DNA from: Sweltsa coloradensis
Taxonomy: Eukaryota; Arthropoda; Insecta; Plecoptera; Chloroperlidae
Assembly: GCA_024449915.1 (NCBI GenBank)
Contig: JAMZAV010000438.1
Span: 1,550,001-1,614,000, forward strand
DNA: 64,000 nt
Direction: 5' to 3'
This document shows positions 52,401 through 60,449 of this stretch, piece by piece. The number at the start of each line of letters is the position of its first letter. Positions within the stretch are counted from its first letter, which is position 1. A model generated the notes under the pieces. It was not told where the DNA came from, ran no database searches, and saw only the letters and a list, made by a program, of their open reading frames with translations. The translations under genes were made by a program, and so were the position numbers.

Positions 52401-55400
52401 TGGCTTCATGACCACATACTTTACTCGAGGCCCCTGTCACAAGTTTGACACACCTCTCCACAACCTGGGTGTGACAGGGAAAACTTGTGTATATCTCTGA
52501 TGGACTAGTGTCAGAATTGATGAGTGATTAAATATCATCTTCACTGAGGTTCCGCAGCATTGGGGGAGAATACAACACACAAGAATCCCAATTAATTATT
52601 TCAGTGTTATCGGAAACTTGAAAGTTTATTTTCAGTGGTACGAAAATTTCTTACAATCTTCTACTTCTGGACGGTTTGTCTTGCTTTTATAATCCTTCTG
52701 TAACCAAGCTCCGAATATGTTCTCTATCATCGACAAACAAACTGCAGGGCCTAAATATTTTGGTGGGCCAATCGGGCAGCAGCTCACTTGCTGTGAAAAT
52801 CTCCTTGTGGTCGACTATGAACCCATAGATTGTTCGATTCCTGATATAGACAGGAATTTGTTGAGCAAAGACCAACAGTATTGTTGGACATTTCAAGTGC
52901 AATCAATCACCTTGGGACATTGTCCAGAAGACTTGGCAAATCGGGACCCTGGTCCTATGTCCCATTCCAGATGGCTAACTGCGGCCAACCGAGTCCTGAG
53001 GTTGTATATAAGTTCATCAGATCCATCCAGAAACTTAAAAGAAATATTTGGCTTCATCTTAAAATCTTACATGCCTGTGTGGTTTGCCATAAAAAAGAGC
53101 AAATATTTTACTGACAGACCAAAACATGTCTTTCAAGCAATCCAAACATCACGGTATTTATCCGACGAATTACTTCAAGTTGTCGATCCAGTAATAGAAC
53201 GAAATGCGTTCTTTGAGCACCAGAGAATCTTCTGTTGGCAATGCTTGTCGATGATAGAGAACATATTCGGGAGCTTGGTTACAGAAGGATCTTAAAAGCA
53301 AGACTAACCGTCCCGAAGAAGATTGTTAGAAATTTTGTACCACCAAAGATAAACTTTCAAGCTTTCGATTACACTAAAATAATTAATTGGAATTCTTGTG
53401 TGTTGTATTCTCCCCCAATGCTGCGGGACCTCAGTGAAGATGGTATTTAATCACTCATCAATTCTGACACTAAGTCCATCAGAGATATACACAAGTTTCC
53501 CTGTCACACCCAGGCTGTGGAGAGGTGTGTCAAACTTGTGACAGGGGCCTCGAGTAAAGTATGTGGTCATGAAGCCAGAGATGGGTATATCCGAGCAACA
53601 CTGAAGTCGAGATCGGACATGCCTCATTTCTCCACAAAATCAGACTTCAAATGTGTAGAAAATATAAAAAAGGAAATTAAATACACAGTAAGCCAAAGAT
53701 CTTACCTACTCTATGGAAAATCGTTGTAAATAGTTGTAAATATAATGTAAATTTCACACCCAACAATTGGATTTTGTTGGTTGGGTTGGGTGTGGGTGGA
53801 ACTCGACGTGCAACCACCTCCACGTGGTGAGTTCTGGGTCGTTTTGTTCTAGCAAAACGAGCTAAGTGTTGCACAGTGAAAATTGCGACAAATTTGTATT
53901 TTTCTGTTTTTTTTAAGACGTTGCACGAACGGAAAAAATTAGATTATTGATCAGAATTTAATTTATTTAGGTTATTTAACCAATAAAACAAGCATAAAAA
54001 ACTAAAGCGTGTTTATTTTAAAAGTTTTACCATACTTGAAAAATCTACAAAAAAGGCGCGATTTTTGCAATTTTCATTAACTTTAAGTACGATGCGCGAA
54101 CGGAAGATGCTAACCGATTTTAAATTCTTTTATGCTGTTTTCTTCTTATTACAATAGGAAACTTTTCCGCACTAAAGCGTTCCTAAAAAAAAATATTTAT
54201 TACAAAAAAAAAGTACAAAAAAGTCGCGGTTTTTGAAATTTTTTATTAACTTTAGGTCCGATGCGCGAACGGAAGATGTCAACCGATTTTAATTTTTTAA
54301 TGCCGTTTTTCTTCTAATTACAATAGGCAACTTTTCCGCACTAAAGCGTTCGAAAAAAACAAAACATTTTTTCGACCCACCCTAGTGGGGGGAAGTCATT
54401 TTTAGTGATGTTTGTTTTCAGTATTTTATGTAGTGAAACTTATATATTTGATCGAAGATGTGACTGATTTTTTTTCCAGTTCAGCTTTTACCAGAAAATA
54501 AGTATCTGGCGGTGTGCTGTGGTGGTGGAGGAGGTTGGGGGGATTTTTGTTTGGACCAACTGTTACAAGAGGGGGACAAAAATTGCATGACATCATTAAT
54601 GAACAGCCTCGAATATGTGTTGGATCAAAAAATGCAATAAAACGTAAATAAATTTGTAACAACAAACGTAGATAAATATATTATCGAGAAAATCAAAAAT
54701 GAAAAGATGAATGTGGCAATATAACACGGATAACTGAAAACTTGGATTGGTGAGAGTTGTTGTTTATTTTATGTGTATATCCTTTCACTAAATGGGTGGC
54801 CTAATGGTTCAAAGCTTACTCAAATATACTGTTATTTAAATACGAAATTTTGATAATTATGATTTATAAGGTAATTTCAAACGTTCATTTACTAATACCG
54901 TATTTACTAATCCTTTCTAGTAATCTTCCTCCTAACCTTGTTGGGCAGTATTACTTGAACTCAATTTCAACTAGGAGTGTAGCACTAGCAGCGCGTGCAA
55001 GCCGTAGGCAGTGTACTGTATACAGTAGTGGGTAGGTTCATGAAATCCACGTATAATCATGCGCCAAAATCCATGCCGCTGGGTTTGAACTTTAATTACA
55101 TTGCAAAAACAAAAATTCAAAATCACGGTACTTGCAAAGAAACTCCAATCGCCATAATGATAGATCGAAGCCTACTTACACGCCATACACGCTGCACTCA
55201 AATTGGGGCCAATTGAACGACAATTATATCTATTCATCTCAATAACCTAGTGTCGAGAAGGTGAATTGATTTCAAATGTCACGTTCTAATTTCGTTTACC
55301 AGTACAATCTCTTTTGCAAAACTGTCTGTGCCGTCACCATCAGTCTTTCAATCAAAATGAAGCTATTTCTACAATGTAATTTGAATTTGACATTGGAATT

Positions 55401-58400
55401 TGGATATGTTCGACCTTCTGTCGTCGGCGCCATAACGTACTAATAAAAATGTAAATGCAACGCTAGAAAAACAGCCAACCAGCTTAGCTTATGATTGATG
55501 GTCAATCAACAGAGTTGTAATTAGATTTTCGCAGATGTCCAAATCCTGTCTGCCGACGTCTTGCGTTGAGGATACAAATAAGACTCGTTTATTCGCTTGG
55601 TGATTGACAGCTACCAACATAACGAAGAAACTGTTCACACTTCCACGGTATAAGTAGAAGGTTGCGACTGCGAGCTCTGCACAGCTTATAGTCTATCATA
55701 ACCGGTACGACTACGAGGGAAAAGTCTGGACAACAAAACCTTTAAAAATACCAACTATCAGTGTTTGCAAGTATATGTGGAACAAAAACACAGAAATGTT
55801 CAAAATATGTTTTTGAAATTCACAATTTATTTTATTTCTTGATTTTAATATTCATTTATAGTTCCCCGAGCGTATTGAGATATTTATATTTGATAATTCT
55901 GTAAAAATATCGGAATAAAACAAGTTACCTTTTCCAGTGTTTCGAGTTGAAAAAAAGCTTGAGATTTTTAGGGAGAGATCTCAATTTAAACACATTAGAT
56001 CGCCCGACTCCGTTTTCGTTTTGATAATACGTTTTAATTCTTTTAATTAGCATCCTGTCCATTATTTTTATCCTATAAAACACACATTTAACCAGATGGA
56101 CGTGATCGTGGTATTTGAGGCAATTACTTATCAGTATCACGCTCTCTTTCTAATGTATTTATAGGTTATACGATAGCGATTACAAAAGGATACCATCCCA
56201 AAAACCTGGCGAATCCTAATGTTTGATTCTTGATTAGTTGATTGGCCGCGTAACAGGTGGTGGACGTGGGCAAATAATTAATTAGCTTGATTGTACCCAA
56301 AGTGGAAACAACTCTTTGAGTGACTCTACGATGGTCTTACGTGTAGCTAGTTAAACAACACCCGGTGGCAGCCGATAACAAACATCTCAGAGATGGATGG
56401 CCCTCCAGACGGACCCACTCGTTTATAATACTGTACTCGTGAGACAACCATTAGACAGTCAGATAGTCAATGGGCAAACAAATGTGGTTTCCACCAAGAG
56501 ATAAGTAAACAGTTATTTACACGGAGAGTATTTACATTGCGAGGCTGCGGTGTAACTTTACATACAACAAAATAAGAAAGAAAAAAACTAGTAGCCGTGA
56601 TTAATTAACTAGTCATTGTGAACATTATTTAAATCCAATATTTACGTACAACACTCACGCAAGGTTTTTATTGGGCCACGGAAAAGAAAGGATATATTTT
56701 AACGATGGGTGGAACTAACAGACCAGCCTAATGAAAACGGCCACTATACCTATCGTTATGGAGATTACGTAATGGTGTTAAATAATTGTTAATGCAGGCA
56801 ATAAATTTTTGAACTTCATTAGTAGATCAAGTAGCACCAGACAGACGCATTCAAGGACGAAAGCGTAGAGTTCGGTTACAGATCAATTGAGAACATATAA
56901 CTATTTGTCATGTCAATGATTTGTTGTAATGATGGTGTGGATAAAAAAGTAAACAAAGAGAGTTGGAACACATTATTCCTCAATACAGCTGTCAAAAACA
57001 TGATTGTCATTTTTTTTAGAATTAAGAATTTTAAAACTAAGATTAACCAACTACACAATCATAGTTTAAAATAGAATTTTATTTCATTTTTGTTACTAGG
57101 GCTGATGTTTGTATATTATTAGGCTATTTAACTTTTGATGCTACCTTATTCAGTTAAACTGATAAATAAAGGTATGATAAATAAACTAGTGATTATGAGT
57201 GTTTAATTGTTGTTCTTATTAAATAACATAGTTGTATATTATTATAATAAAAATAAGTATTCGTCATCTCAAGTTATACATTGTTACCAAAACGCAAGGC
57301 GAACCCAAGCCAATAAAAAAATGATGGGTGGTGAATACAGATTAAAAATAGACTCACCATTGTAAAACGTGTCTCCTTAATTTCGTTGGTGGAGGTGCCG
57401 GGTTGATAGAATTTCCCTTTGGGTGTGACGTTGTTTTAACTGTTTTATTAAAGATTTTTTCCACTAATAAATGGCATTGAATATAATAAGTAACTATGTC
57501 CTCTTCTAACCGAAAGTAATTAGATCTTGTCGTTTTGTCCCACAAACCTTTGATTTGGTTTGTTACCTTGAAAATTGCGTGTACAGCAACAGGTGCTTGT
57601 ATTAATATATTAATAATACGGTGCATAGTGGGTTAACAAGGCGTGAATTAATATGCCAAGATGTTAGTATACATCTGTGAATGTTGAGATATCATGGTTT
57701 GCAAGCATCAGAACACATATTATTATGTGATCCATTGTTACTCATGTATTTTCTACTCATAACATACTTATTTTATTGTCTTTGCTTTTACGATTCTTTT
57801 CTGTTAGTTAGGGTAATCATAAACCATATGGAACCTTCATTCTCCGAAAGACAATTATTTCACTCTGGTATATTTACCAAGGTTATATAATATTAATATT
57901 ATTCACCTTACGTAAGTGCTCGTCAGATGAGTTTTAGAAAACCATACTTGCAGATTATTATGTTAGCACGATTTTTCACAAATAATCAAAACTAATAATA
58001 ACATAAAAAAAGTCGACATCACTATAATAACAACACTTAAAATGTCTCATAAATACTGTTCAAAATTTGGATTTAGGGTATTGTTTCGAGTGACGGGTGA
58101 TGACGAAACGAGTTATATTTATCTCCACCATTCGTCTTTTTATGTGATTTCGTGCGTGGTTATCACTGTGACAGTCGCTTAAAACAAGGCGCACTGATGC
58201 ATACGTAGTTTGCATCAATGCACCTTGATAAATCTTTTGTTTGTCATGGTGGCGATCTCAGAGGTTATTGTGCACGAACAGGTGTGCAAGACCCCATGAA
58301 TGGTAATGGTTTTGCAATGAAGTGACTTCTTTTGGGGAAATAAACACACGTGGATTGGAATGCCTGCTATAGTTAAATTTATTACGCTTCGTTCAAATGT

Positions 58401-59428
58401 GAGAAACGCCTTGTTCGTTTATTATACAAAACACAAGGTTTTAACTCAACGACAGATAGGCTATATTTCATGGCTTGGTCGAATGTGTACTGAAGGACCA
58501 CTATTTATTTTCGTTCAATTATATAAGCCTTAAAATGAGTTAGCAAAGGCTAACAAGAGGTGAAATGTTTGTCTTTAGTCTAGAATTTATGGAATATAAA
58601 ATGCTTATCAATCATTATTAACAGTTATTTTTCTTTATCGTGAAATTTGTTGAAATATGAACAAACAATGGGGAATGAATCTGAACGAAACCACATGACG
58701 TACTTCGATGAATTAAATATATTTATATGTGAATTCTGACTTTTTGCATTCATATACATATCCATGCGGTATTTAATAGTCTGCATGGTTGTTCGTTACA
58801 CCTACGTTTAGACAGACAAGGAAAAACAAGCATGCGGTATTTAATAGTCTGCAGGGTTGTTATAGTTACACCTACGTTTAGACAGACAAGGAAAAACAAG
58901 AAAGAATTGGCCTACTGAAGGGGATGCGCCAACAGTCCTCCAAAACTTCAATAAAGATTAAAAAAATTTAAAAAGCGTATTAAGAGTCTACCCACTCAGT
59001 CACATAACTGATTTTTAGTGAAAACGAACATTTGTAACTTAAAAATTCACAAACATAAACCATTACTACACACAATACATTCACGTTACCTTGAGCAAGA
59101 GAGTGTAGGCACAAGCGGTCCCCAGTCGTCCGACTCCAACCACGGTGACTTTGCTCCCCTTGCAGGTTTCAACTACCTGCCCCTGTGTGTTTACCTTGAG
59201 CAAGAGAGTGTAGGCACAAGCGGTCCCCAGTCGTCCGACTCCAACCACGGTGACTTTGCTCCCCTTGCAGGTTTCAACTACCTGTCCCTGTGTGTTTACC
59301 TTGAGCAAGAGAGTGTAGGCACAAGCGGTCCCCAGTCGTCCGACTCCAACCACGGTGACTTTGCTCCCCTTGCAGGTTTCAACTACCTGTCCTTGAGTGT
59401 TGAGTAGGGCTTTCTTCACGGACGCCAT
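31329..59428 (-). CDS. Ldh: L-lactate dehydrogenase-like protein, seven coding exons
   Basis: This is the full span of a spliced coding region whose exons join in frame: 59428-59090, 48920-48803, 46136-45963, 42028-41855, 41243-41123, 38585-38462 and 31496-31329. LDH interconverts pyruvate and lactate with NAD(H) in the cytosol. The product shows the dinucleotide motif GVGRLG, the NAD-selecting Asp in LALID, DLQHGS, the mobile loop ending GESR, and the catalytic His in GEHGENS. All introns are GT-AG, with phases 0,1,1,1,2,0. Read as drawn it has 405 residues. Exon 1 carries a triplicated 35-residue segment, and with one copy the length is 335, normal for LDH (about 332). Compared with human LDHA from memory, Gln100 is Thr, Asn138 is Pro, Asp166 is Ala and Thr248 is Asn, while Arg106, Arg169 and His193 are kept. 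It is therefore a divergent paralogue that may have altered or lost activity. Family assignment is secure; activity is inferred. Confidence 0.93.
32337..32747. mobile_element. 411-bp foldback element in LDH intron 6
   Basis: Arms at 32337-32509 and 32575-32747 are inverted copies with near-perfect identity, separated by about 65 bp. The ends are ACACACATAAC and GTTATGTGTGT. The transcript of the intron would fold into a long hairpin. Confidence 0.85.
33600..33765 (-). mobile_element. degenerate HINE-like fragment
   Basis: In reverse orientation it repeats the interior of the 23.6/24.4/50.2-kb elements (CCTTAATGTCCATGTAAAA and CACCCGTCTGGTCAGAAT), with no intact ends. It is followed by an AGTAGTAGCAG-type simple repeat to 33805. 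It lies in the last LDH intron. Confidence 0.6.
36895..37165. repeat. AACAC/AACAT pentanucleotide array in LDH intron 6
   Basis: The array begins with CACAACACAACACAAC units mixed with AACCAAACAAAC and shifts to pure CATAACATAACATAAC. The three overlapping Cys/Val/Met-rich minus frames are products of the repeat. Confidence 0.97.
38462..38585 (-). CDS. Ldh: LDH-like coding exon 6
   Basis: The 124-nt exon encodes [15 protein letters not shown] through MAVSTYIK. It aligns to the LDH helix that carries the substrate-pocket Thr (KGYTSW in human LDHA), which is Asn here (KGHNAY). The acceptor is TTATTGCAG and the donor GTACGT. Its first base completes a Ser codon split by a phase-2 intron. Confidence 0.92.
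41028..41149 (-). repeat. partial tandem copy of exon 5 donor end
   Basis: A ~49-bp segment covering the end of exon 5, the donor and the start of the intron occurs at 41101-41149 and again at 41028-41076, offset by about 74 bp with about five mismatches. The extra copy also keeps GTAGG, but read-through to it meets a stop. Confidence 0.85.
41123..41243 (-). CDS. Ldh: LDH-like coding exon 5
   Basis: The 121-nt exon encodes [18 protein letters not shown] through [12 protein letters not shown], matching the VPVWS region and following helix of LDH. The acceptor is TTGTTTCAG and the donor GTAGGT. Its last ~26 nt plus ~23 nt of intron are repeated at 41028-41076 with a few mismatches, which creates a second donor-like site. 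Confidence 0.92.
41855..42028 (-). CDS. Ldh: LDH-like coding exon 4 (catalytic His exon)
   Basis: The 174-nt exon encodes [32 protein letters not shown] and [11 protein letters not shown]. His of GEHG is the proton donor/acceptor and is present, as is the substrate-binding Arg of KRLR. The partner Asp expected in NLDS is Ala (codon GCG). The exon is GC-rich against AT-rich introns. Splice sites are CCTCGTAG and GTGAGT. Confidence 0.95.
44340..44455 (+). mobile_element. LINE 3' end copy in LDH intron 3
   Basis: The words TTGTCTGCATTTATGAAAT and TTGTAAATCAGTTAAATA match the 13.2-kb tail, ending in AAATAAATAAAT-type repeats. A shorter inverse piece is at 39490-39545. Confidence 0.5.
44981..45943. 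mobile_element. hAT-like non-autonomous DNA transposon
   Basis: Terminal inverted repeats start CAGAGTTGGGGAAGTTAC and end GTTACTCCCCAACTCTG, bounding 44989-45935. A perfect 8-bp target duplication GAAGGCGG flanks it at 44981-44988 and 45936-45943, the hAT hallmark. Internally it has AGTTAAAG-rich repeats, the palindrome AACGCGTTAGCGCTAACGCG near 45884-45905 and a run of more than 20 G at about 45582-45603. No transposase frame is present. It sits in an LDH intron, with 19 bp plus the TSD between it and the exon 3 donor. Confidence 0.88.
45963..46136 (-). CDS. Ldh: LDH-like coding exon 3 (substrate-loop exon)
   Basis: The 174-nt exon encodes [16 protein letters not shown], the loop RTKPGESR and MIVVTPP. 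The loop keeps the two Arg residues that contact the cofactor and substrate, but the specificity position (Gln in LDH, Arg in MDH) is Thr. The usual SNPVD reads TPPVD across the junction, so the active-site Asn is Pro. Splice sites are TTCTTACAG and GTACGT. A hAT-like insertion begins 27 bp beyond the donor. Confidence 0.93.
48803..48920 (-). CDS. Ldh: LDH-like coding exon 2
   Basis: The 118-nt exon encodes [18 protein letters not shown] through KQATIESGT. It holds the Asp that selects NAD over NADP and the conserved DLQHGS. The acceptor is TTTGCAAAG and the donor is GTCAGC, which is weak but restores the frame exactly into the next exon. The acceptor sits at the edge of a tandem minisatellite that contains extra copies of it. 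Confidence 0.9.
48908..49495 (-). repeat. ~50-bp minisatellite seeded from exon 2 acceptor
   Basis: About eleven diverged copies of a 48-52-bp unit abut and overlap exon 2. The two exon-proximal units hold the first exon codons (GGAATATGCTGC on the minus strand) with the acceptor AG in front. In the second unit the boundary is AAACAG/GGAATATGC, 87 nt (29 sense codons) upstream of the real acceptor and in frame with it. More distal units carry words such as CAGATTTGTACATCAAAC (plus). Confidence 0.85.
50238..50984 (+). mobile_element. Helentron/HINE-like non-autonomous element, copy 4
   Basis: It begins GGATGAGCGAAGTGAAGAC, has internal ~180-bp subrepeats (GTGCGATATTTTCGTG) and ends with CTCATCC, the hairpin AACGC-loop-GCGTT and CCTAGT at 50984. 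It lies in LDH intron 1. Confidence 0.7.
51772..54384. mobile_element. 2.6-kb snapback DNA transposon in LDH intron 1
   Basis: Outer ends are inverted copies beginning AGGGTGGGTCGAAAAAA and ending TTTTTTCGACCCACCCT. The arms extend inward to about 52735 and from about 53240, so nearly 1 kb on each side is an inverted copy around a ~500-bp unique core. Each arm has internal ~130-bp subrepeats with GCGCGAACGGAAGATG (two on the left, three on the right) and an inverted copy of the C-terminal part of the element ORF. Flanking TA could be the target site, but this is not certain. Confidence 0.8.
52740..53729 (+). pseudogene. degenerate ORF of uncharacterised transposon-linked family
   Basis: The core of the snapback element and its right arm read as one protein. 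It has [14 protein letters not shown] and [13 protein letters not shown], then [13 protein letters not shown] one-base frameshift near 53221 follows, then [19 protein letters not shown], a stop at 53448-53450, and [16 protein letters not shown] with [13 protein letters not shown] in the same frame to 53729. These motifs resemble a family I recall as dispersed and unannotated in invertebrate genomes; I cannot name its function. A DNA transposon protein is likely given the inverted ends. An inverted copy of its last ~160 codons lies in the left arm (52249-52735, minus), with the same internal stop. Confidence 0.65.
54385..58762. other. LDH intron 1 interior, nothing supported
   Basis: Intronic AT-rich DNA. 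Minus-strand open frames near 55925-56140 and 57354-57626 have no recognisable motifs and no supporting splice context. Confidence 0.5.
58763..58900 (+). repeat. 68-bp tandem duplication in LDH intron 1
   Basis: CATGCGGTATTTAATAGTC to GACAAGGAAAAACAAG occurs twice, at 58763 and 58831, with a few changes. It lies just 3' of the coding triplication. Confidence 0.9.
59090..59428 (-). CDS. Ldh: LDH-like coding exon 1 with triplicated Rossmann segment
   Basis: The exon starts MASVKKALL and then has three in-frame copies of a 35-residue block holding [10 protein letters not shown] and ending TLLLK, at 59405-59301, 59300-59196 and 59195-59091 approximately. The block is the first beta strand and the glycine loop of the NAD-binding fold. 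Every copy ends CTCAAG followed by GT: GTAAAC after the first two and GTAACG after the last. The 5'-most donor alone would give a normal LDH N-terminus. A possible acceptor (TTGTTGTAG) lies just upstream of the ATG at 59434-59435, so a separate 5'UTR exon is likely. An in-frame ATG at 59491 would instead add a 21-residue hydrophobic leader. Confidence 0.88.
59091..59405 (-). repeat. 105-bp coding tandem repeat, three copies
   Basis: The repeats have an exact 105-bp period (35 codons). Two adjacent units differ by a single base over their length. Unit junctions contain GTAAACACACAGGGACAG where the original exon has AACACTCAAGGACAG, which suggests slippage or unequal exchange through a short similar stretch. 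Confidence 0.95.
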
Positions 59429-59770
59429 CTGACCTACAACAACCAGAACACAACACACGTAACTAACATGGCCGCACACTGACAGCAGCACAGACAGAGT
59501 AATTTATTACTCGATGCAGATTATCGTAAAAATACACGGAGAACACATTATTTTTTTTGTTTATGTAAAACGTCTCTGTGAAGGTTTCCCATGGAAGAGA
59601 CAAACTACACTGCTGTGAAATTTAATAACGTTGTCGGTTATATGTTTATAACATGTACTCGCTCTCGAACATTTACACGGAATTCTCTCCACCCGATTTT
59701 GACGAAACATTAATTATGAACTTCGTGTGTTTATTCACAAATAGATGATACCTAAAAAAAACTAAAAACC

Positions 59771-60312
59771 TTAAGGCTAGGATGTTCCTGATCGTGACAT
59801 CTCCTATTTTTTCTATTGGTTAATACATGCCTCAGAAATAGTTTTTAAGTATGTTTTCAGTTTTACTGATGCCAAAAATACATATTTTATTTTGCATGAA
59901 AATGCCTATTTTAATACTTTTTATCAATTAGGTCATTTTTGGGCCTTTTAATGGTACTATTGAACTATTGTTATATTCTGGTACAAATGATACAGATCGC
60001 TCGAGTTTGAGCGCAATGTCGAGCAGCCCAACTGCCAACTGCAAATATGGGATACATGAAATTGCTACAATATCTAGCTGAGCATAATTTGCAAATATTT
60101 TTTTTCCAGTTTTACTTTCTCCCTTTCCCTCAACCTCTGGTGTAGTTCTCAAATACAGCGGCCGGGAATTCCTACAAAAAACATCGTAATAGGAAACAAC
60201 AAATTTTGATTGGTCCTTTTTTTCGATTTTAACGTCCTTTTTTGTGTTTTTAAGGTACTATTTGCCTGCCTTTTTTTCACTTTCAAAGGTCCTAAACATC
60301 CTAGCCCTAATG
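59771..60312. mobile_element. candidate MITE upstream of LDH exon 1
   Basis: The outer words TTAAGGCTAGGATGTTCCTG and, inverted, TTAGGGCTAGGATGTTTAGG form imperfect ~20-bp terminal inverted repeats about 540 bp apart. No clear target duplication is seen. Confidence 0.4.
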
Positions 60313-60449
60313 ATGACTATAGTTGCAGATTCTCGGTAACCATGTCTTATATAGTAGAACCGTCTCGTTAAATCTGGCTCGGGCATGCGTGCGCACCTCC
60401 AATGCAAAATGCTAATGGGACAGGGAAAAGGGATCGCCACTTTTGGGAT

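Noticed and set aside
31329..59428. Malate dehydrogenase rather than lactate dehydrogenase
   Set aside because: The specificity position is Thr, not Arg, and the overall motifs ([24 protein letters not shown]) and exon structure follow LDH.
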